35,019 nt of DNA. Origin: Moorella sp. UBA4076. GTDB lineage: Bacteria; Bacillota; DSM-521; Neomoorellales; Neomoorellaceae. This document shows positions 1-8,449 of this stretch, in pieces. Position 1 is the stretch's first letter. Each line of letters opens with the position of its first letter. The stretch is taken from contig DFYS01000099.1 in the NCBI GenBank assembly GCA_002383405.1, positions 20,525 to 55,543 of the forward strand. Reading direction: 5' to 3'. Position numbers and translations under genes: made by a program. Under the pieces are notes generated by a model that saw only the letters and a program-made list of their open reading frames with translations, ran no database searches and was not told where the DNA came from.

Positions 1-103
1 CGCAACCAGCGCCCGGAGGGAACCTGCCCTACCCCTGATACAGTAACATACTGATCGCCAGAACGTTATTTTCAGGGTAGTACAGGTCTGGGAGTGACTG
101 CAT

Positions 104-2596
104 ATGGAAGCAAGGTATAACTTCAAAGAGATCGAACCCAAATGGCAGCGCCGCTGGGAAGCCGGCGAACTGTACCGGGTAACGGAGACTGATAGTAAGC
201 CGAAATATTATTGCCTGGAGATGTTCCCTTACCCCTCCGGCAATTTACACATGGGCCATGTCCGCAATTATTCCATCGGCGATGTAGTGGCCCGTTTTAA
301 ACGCATGCAGGGTTATAACGTCCTCCATCCCATGGGCTGGGACGCCTTCGGCCTGCCGGCCGAAAACGCGGCCATCCACCGCGGTATCCCGCCGGCGGAG
401 TGGACCTGGAGCAACATCAATAACATGCGCCGCCAGCTGCACGCCATGGGCATCAGCTACGACTGGGAGCGGGAGGTGGCCACCTGTCACCTCAACTACT
501 ACCGCTGGACGCAGTGGCTTTTCCTGCAGATGTACCATCACGGCCTGGCCTACCGTAAAAAAGCCGCCGTCAACTGGTGCCCCTCCTGCGCTACGGTGCT
601 GGCCAACGAGCAGGTGGTGGACGGCGCCTGCGAACGCTGCCACACGGATGTGGTGCCAAAGGATCTGGAGCAATGGTTTTTCCGCATCACCGACTACGCC
701 GACCGGCTGCTGGCCGATCTGCAGCTGTTGCCCGGCTGGCCGGAAAAAGTAAAGATCATGCAGGATAACTGGATTGGTAAAAGCAGCGGCGCGGAGGTAG
801 TTTTCCGCCTGGAGGGCAGCGGTGCGGAAATACCGGTGTTTACCACCCGGCCGGACACCCTCTACGGGGTTACCTACATGGTCCTGGCCCCCGAGCACCC
901 CCTGGTGGCGCAACTGGCGGCCGGCACGCCCTGTGAAGAAGCGGTGGCCGATTTCGTCCGGGCGGCGCGCCATTTGAGCGCCCTGGACCGGACGGCGACG
1001 GAGAAGGAAAAGGAAGGCGTCTTTACCGGCGCCTATGCCATTAATCCGGTTAATAGCGAGCGCGTGCCCGTCTGGATTGCCAATTATGTTCTGATGGAAT
1101 ACGGTACCGGCGCTGTCATGGGCGTGCCGGCCCATGACCAGCGCGACCTCGAGTTCGCCCGCAAGTACAACCTGCCGGTACGGGTAGTGATTCAGCCTCC
1201 CGGGGAGGAGCTGGACGGGAACACCATGAGCGCCGCCTATGTCAATGACGGGGTGATGGTCAATTCCGGCCCCTTCAACGGCGTGCCCAACCGCGAAGGC
1301 ATCGCCAGGGTTACTGCCCATCTGGAGGTCTCCGGTACGGGTAAAGCCCGCGTTACCTACCGCCTGCGGGACTGGCTCATTTCCCGCCAGCGTTACTGGG
1401 GCGCCCCCATCCCCATGATCTACTGCGACCGGTGCGGCATTGTACCCGTACCCGAAGAGGACCTGCCGGTGATTCTCCCCGAAGGGGTGGAGTTTAAACC
1501 CACGGGAGAATCGCCGTTGACCTATTGTCCCGATTTTGTCCACACCACCTGTCCCTGCTGCGGCAACCCGGCGCGGCGGGAGACAGACACCATGGACACC
1601 TTCGTCTGCTCTTCCTGGTATTTCCTCCGCTATACCAGCCCCCACAGCCAGGAGCAGGCCTTCGAGCGGGATAAAGTCGACTACTGGATGAACGTCGACC
1701 AGTATATCGGCGGCGTGGAGCATGCCATCCTCCACCTGATGTACGCCCGTTTCTTCACCAAGGCGCTGTACGACTTCGGCCTGGTGGGGATAGAAGAACC
1801 CTTTCAGAACCTCCTCACCCAGGGGATGGTTTTAAAGGAAGGCAGCAAGATGTCCAAGTCGAAGGGGAATGTGGTCAGTCCCGAGGAGATCATCGAACGC
1901 TACGGCGCCGACACCGCCCGCCTCTTCATCCTCTTTGCGGCGCCGCCGGAAAGGGACCTGGAATGGAGCGACCAGGGGGTGGAGGGCTGTTACCGCTTCT
2001 TGAACCGGGTCTGGCGCCTGGTGGCTGCTTATGCTGATGCAGTCCGCCGGGACAGCGCTCCCCTGGCTGTTACAACCCATACCGAGCGGGAGCTGTGGCG
2101 GCTGCTGCATATCACCATTAAAAGGGTTACTGAGGATATCGAGCAGCGTTTTAACTTCAACACGGCGATCAGCGCCATTATGGAACTGGTCAACGGTTGC
2201 TACCGTTACCAGGATACCGTGCCGGCAGGCGAACAAAATCTGCCCCTCATGGGTACGGTTTTAAAGAAAATGGTAACCCTGCTGGCCCCCTTCGCCCCCC
2301 ATATCGCTGAAGAGCTCTGGCAGGGCCTGGGCGGCCGCGAGAGCGTCCACCTGGAAACCTGGCCCGGCTACGACCCGCAGGCTCTGGCGACGCCGGAGGT
2401 GACCCTGGTGGTCCAGATCAACGGCAAAGTGCGCGACCGCATGCAGCTGCCCGCCGGGTTGCCGCCGGCAGAAGTAGAAAGGCTGGTATTGCAGCGGGAT
2501 AAGGTGGTCGATATGCTGGCCGGCCAGCAGGTAGTCAAAGTAATCGTGGTACCGGATAAGCTGGTCAACGTCGTCGCCCGCAAAAAATGCATCTAA
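104..2596 (+). CDS. leuS: Leucyl-tRNA synthetase
   Basis: This cytoplasmic class I aminoacyl-tRNA synthetase charges tRNA-Leu with leucine using ATP. The 830 residues match the usual bacterial length. The HIGH-type motif reads HMGH at residues 49-52, within PYPSGNLHMGH. A Cys-rich zinc motif (CPSC...CERC) lies near residues 160-180. The CP1 editing domain follows, and the KMSKS loop is exact at residues 582-586. The anticodon-binding and C-terminal regions are present. The ATG at 104 is preceded by GGGAG at 90-94, a normal spacing. It stands alone at the left edge. The 97-base gap to the antiporter operon shows no clear terminator. Identity is certain; only its regulation is unresolved, because no complete T-box core is visible in the 103 bases upstream. 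Confidence 0.98.
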   Translation: MEARYNFKEIEPKWQRRWEAGELYRVTETDSKPKYYCLEMFPYPSGNLHMGHVRNYSIGDVVARFKRMQGYNVLHPMGWDAFGLPAENAAIHRGIPPAEWTWSNINNMRRQLHAMGISYDWEREVATCHLNYYRWTQWLFLQMYHHGLAYRKKAAVNWCPSCATVLANEQVVDGACERCHTDVVPKDLEQWFFRITDYADRLLADLQLLPGWPEKVKIMQDNWIGKSSGAEVVFRLEGSGAEIPVFTTRPDTLYGVTYMVLAPEHPLVAQLAAGTPCEEAVADFVRAARHLSALDRTATEKEKEGVFTGAYAINPVNSERVPVWIANYVLMEYGTGAVMGVPAHDQRDLEFARKYNLPVRVVIQPPGEELDGNTMSAAYVNDGVMVNSGPFNGVPNREGIARVTAHLEVSGTGKARVTYRLRDWLISRQRYWGAPIPMIYCDRCGIVPVPEEDLPVILPEGVEFKPTGESPLTYCPDFVHTTCPCCGNPARRETDTMDTFVCSSWYFLRYTSPHSQEQAFERDKVDYWMNVDQYIGGVEHAILHLMYARFFTKALYDFGLVGIEEPFQNLLTQGMVLKEGSKMSKSKGNVVSPEEIIERYGADTARLFILFAAPPERDLEWSDQGVEGCYRFLNRVWRLVAAYADAVRRDSAPLAVTTHTERELWRLLHITIKRVTEDIEQRFNFNTAISAIMELVNGCYRYQDTVPAGEQNLPLMGTVLKKMVTLLAPFAPHIAEELWQGLGGRESVHLETWPGYDPQALATPEVTLVVQINGKVRDRMQLPAGLPPAEVERLVLQRDKVVDMLAGQQVVKVIVVPDKLVNVVARKKCI

Positions 2597-2693
2597 ATAA
2601 GCAGGATTTTAAAAGAAGATGTAGAATGATCCATAGGGTATACAGGAAATAGTTGCCGGGCAGAATAATGCCGAAAATCGACCAGGGTGATTA

Positions 2694-3290
2694 ATGATGG
2701 CGAGCAATAACGTAAAAAAAATTGTTGGAGGGACGCGAAGCGGGGAACGTCGTACCTTACTACTCCTCACTCTTGCCCTCTATCTTTTTTGGATAATCCT
2801 GTCGGGAAAGATGGAAGCCAAATATTTAATTATTGGTTTTGCCAGCGCCCTGATTATAGCCCTGATCACGCAACCGCTATTGCAGGTACCCGCCAGGGCG
2901 GATCAGGGCGAAGGTCGTTCGCTCTATAATTTACCCTGGCTCAGGCTGGCAGCATATTTCCCCTGGCTGCTGTGGCAGATAATCCTGGCCAACCTGCAGG
3001 TCACGGGCATAATCTTAAACCCCAGGTTACCTATCCAGCCCCAACTGGTAAGATTTCGCAAGAAACTACCGGGGCCTGTCGCCTACCTGACGCTGGCCAA
3101 CTCCATTACCCTGACCCCCGGCACCATTACCGTCGAGTTGGAGGACGAGCAATACCTGGTCCATGCCCTGGGGGATGCGGCAGCCAGGTCGCTGGTCCCG
3201 GATGAGGGTGAGGGAGAAATGCCCGCCAGGGTAGCTATGGTTTTTGCCGAGGGTGAGTCGAAGCGCACCCACTTGCAGCAGGAAGAATAA
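2694..3290 (+). CDS. mrpE: Mrp/Mbh antiporter subunit E (MnhE family; MbhA-like)
   Basis: Small membrane subunit of a multisubunit Na+/H+ antiporter and first gene of an eleven-gene operon. The 198-residue protein has a basic, polar N-terminus of about 22 residues. Two hydrophobic helices follow (about residues 23-62), and then an MnhE-type region with TLANSITLTPGT, a family hallmark, and ELEDEQYLVHAL. Two ATGs are adjacent at 2694 and 2697; AGGGTG at about 2683 serves either. The C-terminal acidic tail is ordinary for the family. The mrpF start lies 13 bases downstream of the stop. Family assignment is firm. The ion carried and the physiological direction cannot be read from sequence. Confidence 0.93.
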   Translation: MMASNNVKKIVGGTRSGERRTLLLLTLALYLFWIILSGKMEAKYLIIGFASALIIALITQPLLQVPARADQGEGRSLYNLPWLRLAAYFPWLLWQIILANLQVTGIILNPRLPIQPQLVRFRKKLPGPVAYLTLANSITLTPGTITVELEDEQYLVHALGDAAARSLVPDEGEGEMPARVAMVFAEGESKRTHLQQEE

Positions 3291-3303
3291 GGAGCTCGGG
3301 TTT

Positions 3304-3576
3304 ATGACTAACTTTTTTTTAATCTTCGCTGCGATTCTAGCCCTGAAGATCCTCATTGTTCTCTACCGCATCTGGAAGGGGCCGACGATTTTTGACCGTA
3401 TTATCGGCCTGGGCGTTATGGGGACAGATGTAATTATCCTGATTTTGCTAATAGGTGCGATTATAAAGCGCCTTGATATGCTGGTGGATATATCCATCGC
3501 CTATGCGGCCCTGGGGCTGATAGCTTACCTGATCCTGGGTAAATATTTTGAAAGGAAAGGCGACCTTGATGGCTGA
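3304..3576 (+). CDS. mrpF: Mrp/Mbh antiporter subunit F (MnhF; MbhB-like)
   Basis: A 90-residue integral membrane protein with three predicted helices, belonging to the MnhF/MrpF family. The conserved segment around GPTIFDRIIGLGVMGTD (about residues 26-42) is typical. The reading frame stays open upstream to 3244, but the start at ATG 3304 is preferred. It has an AAGGAGCTCGG ribosome site just upstream, begins with the expected hydrophobic N-terminus, and does not overlap mrpE. Its 3' end overlaps mrpG by 8 bases, so translation is probably coupled. It acts in the membrane arm of the antiporter complex. Confidence 0.93.
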   Translation: MTNFFLIFAAILALKILIVLYRIWKGPTIFDRIIGLGVMGTDVIILILLIGAIIKRLDMLVDISIAYAALGLIAYLILGKYFERKGDLDG

Positions 3577-3871
3577 TATTATGGCGGTAGTATTAATCAC
3601 GGCGGGTCTTTTTTTTCTTACTGTTGGCGCCATTGGCCTGGTACGCTTGCCCGACTTTTACACCCGCCTCCACGCTGCGGGTTTAGGGGATACCCTGGGC
3701 CTTTCGCTGACCCTTCTGGGCCTGATGGTTTATGAGGGATTGACCCTGACCAGCCTGAAGATGCTGTTTATCGGCATGTTCATCTTGCTGGCCAGCCCCA
3801 CCGCTACCCACGTATTAATCCGTGCCGCCTACCGGGCCGGCCTGAAGCCCTGGACGCGGGGGGAGGGTTAG
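3569..3871 (+). CDS. mrpG: Mrp/Mbh antiporter subunit G (MnhG; MbhC-like)
   Basis: A 100-residue membrane protein of the PhaG/MnhG/MrpG family. It carries the family signature GLVRLPDFYTRLHAAGLGDTLG in its first third and has three predicted helices. The open frame extends seven codons further upstream, but ATG 3569 with AAAGGAAAGG about 10 bases before it gives the standard N-terminus MADIMAVVL. It overlaps the mrpF stop by 8 bases and is followed three bases later by the next gene. It is a subunit of the cation/proton antiporter complex. Confidence 0.93.
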   Translation: MADIMAVVLITAGLFFLTVGAIGLVRLPDFYTRLHAAGLGDTLGLSLTLLGLMVYEGLTLTSLKMLFIGMFILLASPTATHVLIRAAYRAGLKPWTRGEG

Positions 3872-3874
3872 GTA

Positions 3875-4111
3875 ATGCAATTAATCCAGGTGTTTTTTCT
3901 CCTCTTGCTTATCGGTAGCGCTATTGCCGCTTTTGTTTCCCACGATTTACTGGTGGCGGTGATAATGTTTGGTTTCTTTAGCTTTTTCGCCGCCCTCCTT
4001 TATACCCTGATGATGGCCGTGGACGTCGCCTTTACCGAGGCGGTGATTGGCGGACTGACAACTATTTTTTATATCACGGTTATATACCGGACCAGGAGAG
4101 GGACTTCCTGA
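3875..4111 (+). CDS. DUF4040 / MbhD-type antiporter subunit (detached MrpA C-terminal helices)
   Basis: A 78-residue protein with about three transmembrane helices, matching the DUF4040 (MbhD) family. In Bacillus-type Mrp systems this segment is fused to the C-terminus of MrpA; here it is a separate gene, as in archaeal Mbh and Mrp operons. The glutamate in VAFTEAVIGG (about residue 53) is the characteristic buried acidic residue. ATG 3875 lies just downstream of a G-rich ribosome site. The stop codon overlaps the next start by one base (TGATG). It is probably part of the proton or sodium path that joins the large antiporter subunits. Confidence 0.88.
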   Translation: MQLIQVFFLLLLIGSAIAAFVSHDLLVAVIMFGFFSFFAALLYTLMMAVDVAFTEAVIGGLTTIFYITVIYRTRRGTS

Positions 4112-4392
4112 TGAAAAAAGTAACCTTCTTTTTTTTAATGTTAATGGCGGTCTTATTTATTTTTGTTTCGTTGGACCTGGCGCCCACCGATGATGTAAAT
4201 TCACCGGCGGCCACCCATGTATCCCCGCGCTATATCGAAGAGGCTCATGAAGAAACAGGAGCTGCCAACATGGTGACTGCGGTACTGGCCGATTACCGGG
4301 GTTATGATACCCTGGGGGAAACGACGGTTATTTTTACCGCCGGTATAGCATGCCTCTTAATACTTGACGTTCGCCAAAAGCAAAAATGGTAG
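4111..4392 (+). CDS. MbhE-type antiporter subunit
   Basis: A 93-residue protein with an N-terminal hydrophobic helix (residues 1-22), a polar extracytoplasmic stretch, and a C-terminal helix (about 68-86). The motif NMVTAVLADYRGYDTLGE is diagnostic of the MbhE / MrpA-C-terminal / MnhB-N-terminal module. With the preceding DUF4040 gene it supplies the part that is fused to MrpA in many bacteria. The start overlaps the upstream stop by one base. The stop is followed 16 bases later by mrpB. The first helix resembles an uncleaved signal anchor. Confidence 0.87.
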   Translation: MKKVTFFFLMLMAVLFIFVSLDLAPTDDVNSPAATHVSPRYIEEAHEETGAANMVTAVLADYRGYDTLGETTVIFTAGIACLLILDVRQKQKW

Positions 4393-4408
4393 GCTGGAGT
4401 GAAAACCT

Positions 4409-4837
4409 GTGCAAAAGCGTTTTGGCAGCAGCATCTTAGATACAGCCATCCGCCTGCTCGTTCCCTTCTATCTCCTTTACGCCGTTTATGTTTTAGTTCA
4501 TGGCCATTATAGCCCCGGCGGGGGCTTCCAGGCCGGCGTCGTGCTGGCTGCCAGTATAATTCTTGTGAATATGGTCCAGGGAGAGGAGATTACCTGGGGG
4601 ATTAAAAAGCAGACGGCGGTTATCCTGGCCTCCTTAGGGACCTTTATTTATGCCGGCATTGGTTTTATAGCCCTCTTTTTTGGCGGCGATTTTCTCAATT
4701 ACGGTGTCCTGCCTCTGGGTGATATAGAGCCCGAGGTGCGGGCTCTGGGGACCCTCGGCATTGAAACAGGAGTCACCCTGGGGGTAATGGGTACTTTTAT
4801 TGTCATTTTCAATTTGCTGACGGGGAGGGAAGAATAG
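4409..4837 (+). CDS. mrpB: Mrp/Mbh antiporter subunit B (MnhB domain; MbhF-like)
   Basis: A 142-residue membrane protein of the MnhB/MrpB family with four predicted helices. The loop HGHYSPGGGFQAGVV (about residues 30-44) is the family signature. Translation probably starts at GTG 4409, because GGCTGGAGTG lies 8-16 bases upstream and no in-frame ATG precedes the conserved region. It sits between the MbhE-like gene and mrpC, the usual place. It is part of the small-subunit core of the antiporter. Confidence 0.93.
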   Translation: MQKRFGSSILDTAIRLLVPFYLLYAVYVLVHGHYSPGGGFQAGVVLAASIILVNMVQGEEITWGIKKQTAVILASLGTFIYAGIGFIALFFGGDFLNYGVLPLGDIEPEVRALGTLGIETGVTLGVMGTFIVIFNLLTGREE

Positions 4838-4841
4838 CTCC

Positions 4842-5213
4842 ATGTTAGCCCTAACTGCCGGTTATATCAACTTCTGGCTGATTGCCATCCTGCTATTGGT
4901 GGGCTTTTACGGGATCATTGCCACCGAAAATCTCCTTAAAAAATTAATGGCATTAAACGTTATTTCCGTGGCCATTATCCTTTTTTATCTCAACCTGGGG
5001 CAAAAGGCAGGAGGGACGGTGCCGATTCTGCCTCCCGGCGTCGAAGCAGGGGTGACTGAGGCCTACGCCAACCCTTTGCCCCATACCCTGATGCTGACAG
5101 CCATTGTGGTGGGTGTAGCTACTACAGGTGTAGGGCTGGCTATGTTGCGTAAGATTTATAAGCGCTACGGCAGCCTGGAGGAACCCGTCGTATTAAAGGA
5201 GATGCGCAAGTGA
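4842..5213 (+). CDS. mrpC: Mrp/Mbh antiporter subunit C (NuoK-like; MbhG-like)
   Basis: A 123-residue, three-helix membrane protein of the MnhC/MrpC family, homologous to complex I NuoK. It contains the typical GFYGIIATENLLKKLMALNVISVAI region and the second conserved block DPLPHTL-like NPLPHTLMLTAIVVGVA. ATG 4842 follows mrpB by four bases. The 3' end overlaps the mrpD GTG start by four bases (GTGA), so the two are translationally coupled. It is expected to form the lateral half-channel next to the large antiporter subunits. Confidence 0.94.
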   Translation: MLALTAGYINFWLIAILLLVGFYGIIATENLLKKLMALNVISVAIILFYLNLGQKAGGTVPILPPGVEAGVTEAYANPLPHTLMLTAIVVGVATTGVGLAMLRKIYKRYGSLEEPVVLKEMRK

Positions 5214-6703
5214 CTGCTCATTTACCGGCATTAATCCCTGTAGCACCCCTGGTTATTGCCCTCCTTACTCCCATCCTGGCGCGGTTGTCGGTAACCCTTG
5301 TAAGGATAACGGCCCTGACGGCTCTGTTAATCTCGCTTGCCAGCTCCGCAGGTGCCCTGCAACATGCCCTGGTGGAGGGCACCTGGCATTATCACTTCGG
5401 CGGCTGGGCGCCCCCCTGGGGGATAGAATATGTTATTGACCCCCTGGCGGGCATTATTGCGGTGCTGGTTTCTTTCTTTTGTTTGCTGGTCCTGGTCTAT
5501 GCCGCCCCCTACCTGGCGGGCAAGCCAGCCCAGGAAAAGGGCTATTTTTACACCCTCTATCTTTTGCTCGCCGCCGGTCTGCTGGGCATGGTTGTTACGG
5601 GCGACGTCTTTAACCTCTATGTATTCTTAGAGATATCTTCCCTGGCTGCTTACGCCTTGATAGCGTCCGGTGGCAGCAGAGCCACGGTAGCCGCTTACCG
5701 TTATTTGCTTATTGGCACCGCGGCCGCCTCCCTTTATCTCCTGGGCATAGGTTATCTTTATGCTCTTACCGGATCTCTAAACATGGCTGACCTGGCCGTG
5801 CTATTGCCGCCGCTGGCCGCTACCAACGCCGTAGCCCTGGCGGTGGCCCTGATTACTATCGGCCTGGGGATAAAAATGGCCCTCTTTCCCCTCCATGGCT
5901 GGTTGCCTGACGCCTACAGCAGCGCCCCGGCACCGGTAGCAGGCATTTTAGCAGCTGTTATGGCCAAGGTGAGTGCTTATGCAATTTATCGTATCCTCTA
6001 CTTTGTTTTCAAGACCGCGGCACCGGTACAGGTGGCCCTGGATATTGCCGGGTGGATGGCGGCGGCCGGTATCCTTTACGGATCGATAATGGCCATTGCC
6101 CAGCGGGACCTGTGGCGCATGCTGGCCTACTCCAGCGTCGCCCAGATGGCCTATATTATCCTGGGCCTTGCCCTGGGCAATATTATGGGCCTTTACGGTG
6201 CTCTCTTGCAGATCTTGAGTCATGCTTTTACCAAGGGGTGCCTTTTCCTGGTGGCCGGCAGTATCAGCCATCAGACAGGTATCCGCGATATCCCCCGGCT
6301 GGCCAGATTGAGCCGGCGGATGCCGTGGACGCTGGCGGCCTTTGTCGTGGCCGCCATGTCCATGGTCGGCCTGCCGCCTACAGTGGGTTTTTTCAGTAAA
6401 TGGTACCTGATGCTTGGTGCTGTGGAAGCCGGGGCGTGGGTCTTTGTGGCTGTCCTGGTAGCCAGCAGCCTGTTGACGGCCGTCTACTTTTTTCGGGTCC
6501 TGGAGTATGCTTACTTGAAGGAAGACCAGGGGCAGGTGGAGGGTCAAACCCGGGAGGTTAAAGCGGCTGGCGGTTGGGAGCTAGCCCCAGCCATGCTGGT
6601 ACCTGTTTTAATCCTGGGTCTTGGCATTCTTACCCTGGGCATTTTTAGTGATCAAATTATTTCCGGGTATATTCACTTTGCCTTGCCTTGGAGGATGCCC
6701 TGA
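5210..6703 (+). CDS. mrpD: Mrp antiporter subunit D (first large proton-pumping subunit)
   Basis: A 497-residue polytopic protein of the proton-translocating antiporter family (NuoL/M/N, MrpA/D), with about 14 helices. Key polar residues of the pumping path are present: Glu141 in VFLEISSLAAY (TM5) and Lys222 in LGIKMALFPLHGWLPDAY (TM7). It starts at GTG 5210, overlapping mrpC by four bases. Its stop overlaps the next antiporter subunit by one base (TGATG). It corresponds to MbhH in the Mbh-like gene order. Whether it carries H+ or exchanges Na+ for H+ cannot be decided from sequence. Confidence 0.93.
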   Translation: MTAHLPALIPVAPLVIALLTPILARLSVTLVRITALTALLISLASSAGALQHALVEGTWHYHFGGWAPPWGIEYVIDPLAGIIAVLVSFFCLLVLVYAAPYLAGKPAQEKGYFYTLYLLLAAGLLGMVVTGDVFNLYVFLEISSLAAYALIASGGSRATVAAYRYLLIGTAAASLYLLGIGYLYALTGSLNMADLAVLLPPLAATNAVALAVALITIGLGIKMALFPLHGWLPDAYSSAPAPVAGILAAVMAKVSAYAIYRILYFVFKTAAPVQVALDIAGWMAAAGILYGSIMAIAQRDLWRMLAYSSVAQMAYIILGLALGNIMGLYGALLQILSHAFTKGCLFLVAGSISHQTGIRDIPRLARLSRRMPWTLAAFVVAAMSMVGLPPTVGFFSKWYLMLGAVEAGAWVFVAVLVASSLLTAVYFFRVLEYAYLKEDQGQVEGQTREVKAAGGWELAPAMLVPVLILGLGILTLGIFSDQIISGYIHFALPWRMP

Positions 6704-8214
6704 TGAATGCAGACTTTTTTCTGGTCAATCGCCCCTTATGGGCGGTCTTGATTTCCCTGCTTGCGGCGGGCCTGATCCTCTTTAACGACCGCCGGCCCAA
6801 CCTGCGGGAAGGGATAACTGTCCTGGCGGCGGTGGGCAAGTTTGCCATTATTTTTTCCATGTTACCCCAGGTACTGGCCGGGCAGGTTATCGAGACGGCA
6901 CCCTTAACCCTGGCTCCGGGAATAACCCTGCACCTGCAGGCCGATACCTTTGGGCTCCTGTTTGCCCTCCTGTCTTCTTTCCTGTGGATCCTGACTTCGA
7001 TTTATAACTTCGGGTATATGCGCGCCCTGAAATACGGCCATGAAACCGGCTATTACGCCAGTTTTGCCGTCTGCCTTTCCGCCACTATCGGCATCGCTTT
7101 TGCCGCTAACTTGCTGACGTTTTTCCTGTTTTATGAGATCCTGACGATAGCCACCTATCCTCTGGTCATCCATTCCCGGACGGAGGAGGCTATTTACGGG
7201 GGACGGAAATACCTGGCCTATACCCTGACTGCCGGCCAATTTCTCCTGGTGGCCGTTATCTGGAGCCAGGTTCTCGCCCCGGGGGCTGAGTTTCAACCGG
7301 GTGGTTTTTTAGCAGGCAAGGGGTCTGTTCTGGCCCTGCAGATTTTATTCTTCCTTTTTGTGCTGGGGTTGGGAGTCAAAGCGGCCATCATGCCCCTCCA
7401 TGACTGGCTGCCGACGGCGATGGTGGCTCCCACCCCTGTCAGCGCCTTGCTCCATGCCGTGGCCGTAGTTAAAGCCGGTGCCTTCGGTTTCCTGCGCCTG
7501 AGCGGCTATGTTTTTGGGCCGCAACTGGTCAGGGAGATCGGCGCCGGCCAGGTTCTGGCCGTGGTGGCGGGCATCACCATTATTGTTGCTTCTCTGCGCG
7601 CCCTGGGTGAGGACAACCTGAAACGCCGGCTGGCCTATTCGACCATCGGCCAGCTATCTTACGTGGTGCTGGGGGCCGCCCTGGCTACGCCTATGGCCCT
7701 CCTGGGCGGCATGTTTCATATCGTCGCCCACGCCTTTATGAAAATCACCCTCTTTTTTTGTGCCGGCGCTATCTATGTTACCACCCACAAGCAAAACATA
7801 AGCGAGATGAAGGGGATCGGCAGGCAGATGCCGGCGACGCTGGCGGCCTTTACCCTGGGTGCGATAGCTATCGTAGGAACGCCCTTCATGGTAGGGTTTA
7901 TCAGCAAATGGAACCTCGGCCTCGGTGCTTTGCAAGCCAACGAGGGAATATATATCGCGGTATTGATTGTGAGCGCTCTTTTAACTACCGGTTACTTCTT
8001 CCCGATAGTCTTTAATGCCTATTTTGGCTCTAATAAAGCCGGGACTCCAATCCGGGAAGCCAGCCCGGCCCTTCTTTATCCCTTGCTAATAACCGGGGTT
8101 ATAGCTCTGGTCCTGGGGGTTTTCCCCAATTTCGGCTGGGATTTTTATCAACTGGCTCTGGCGGCAGTTAAAAGTATTTTTACAGCCGGTATGGGAATGG
8201 CTGCAGGAGGTTAA
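6703..8214 (+). CDS. Second MrpD/NuoL-like large antiporter subunit
   Basis: A 503-residue polytopic protein of the same superfamily as the upstream mrpD, but a clearly different sequence. It keeps Glu145 in FLFYEILTIATYP (TM5) and Lys226 in GLGVKAAIMPLHDWLPTAM (TM7), so the proton path looks intact. An upstream in-frame TTG at 6688 is possible. ATG 6703 is chosen because TTGGAGGA lies about 8 bases before it and it overlaps the mrpD stop by one base, the same coupling seen across the operon. It may play the part of the antiporter half of MrpA, whose C-terminal segments are separate genes at 3875 and 4111. No NuoL-type lateral helix extension is seen. Confidence 0.9.
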   Translation: MNADFFLVNRPLWAVLISLLAAGLILFNDRRPNLREGITVLAAVGKFAIIFSMLPQVLAGQVIETAPLTLAPGITLHLQADTFGLLFALLSSFLWILTSIYNFGYMRALKYGHETGYYASFAVCLSATIGIAFAANLLTFFLFYEILTIATYPLVIHSRTEEAIYGGRKYLAYTLTAGQFLLVAVIWSQVLAPGAEFQPGGFLAGKGSVLALQILFFLFVLGLGVKAAIMPLHDWLPTAMVAPTPVSALLHAVAVVKAGAFGFLRLSGYVFGPQLVREIGAGQVLAVVAGITIIVASLRALGEDNLKRRLAYSTIGQLSYVVLGAALATPMALLGGMFHIVAHAFMKITLFFCAGAIYVTTHKQNISEMKGIGRQMPATLAAFTLGAIAIVGTPFMVGFISKWNLGLGALQANEGIYIAVLIVSALLTTGYFFPIVFNAYFGSNKAGTPIREASPALLYPLLITGVIALVLGVFPNFGWDFYQLALAAVKSIFTAGMGMAAGG

Positions 8215-8220
8215 AAGGCA

Positions 8221-8442
8221 ATGCAACGGCTAACATGGTTCGGGATCGCGAGCCTGGTTTTTACAGTTTTACTGGATATAATCTTCCACGACCCCCATCA
8301 CGCTATAAATTGGTGGCACCGGCTGCCCGGTTTTGACGCCCTGTTCGGCTTTAGCGGCTGCATCGCCATTATCGTCGGCTCAAAGTGGCTGGGCAAACAT
8401 TTGCTGCAACGTCACGAGAAATACTATGAAAAAGGTGAGTAA
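8221..8442 (+). CDS. Small conserved membrane protein of the antiporter operon
   Basis: A 73-residue protein with two predicted helices (about residues 3-22 and 40-58). They are joined by a His/Trp-rich loop containing FHDPHHAINWWHRLPGFD. The C-terminus is basic (KHLLQRHEKYYEKGE). It starts 6 bases after one large antiporter subunit and ends 7 bases before the next, with a good AGGAGG site at 8207-8212 for its ATG, so it is a real operon member. I do not recognise a named family. Proteins with a similar WWH...PGF loop beside NuoL/MrpD-like genes are something I recall, but I could not check this. It may be an assembly or lateral subunit linking the two large proteins. Confidence 0.8.
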   Translation: MQRLTWFGIASLVFTVLLDIIFHDPHHAINWWHRLPGFDALFGFSGCIAIIVGSKWLGKHLLQRHEKYYEKGE

Positions 8443-8449
8443 ATAGCCT

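Noticed and set aside
1..103. Possible T-box leader of leuS (CAGGGTAGTAC...GGGAG)
   Set aside because: Only a loose resemblance to the AGGGTGG core; the conserved GGNACCGCG continuation and a terminator hairpin are missing in the visible part.
245..1735. 496-codon open frame on the - strand inside leuS
   Set aside because: Composition reads as an antisense shadow of the GC-rich leuS gene; no family features and no ribosome site.
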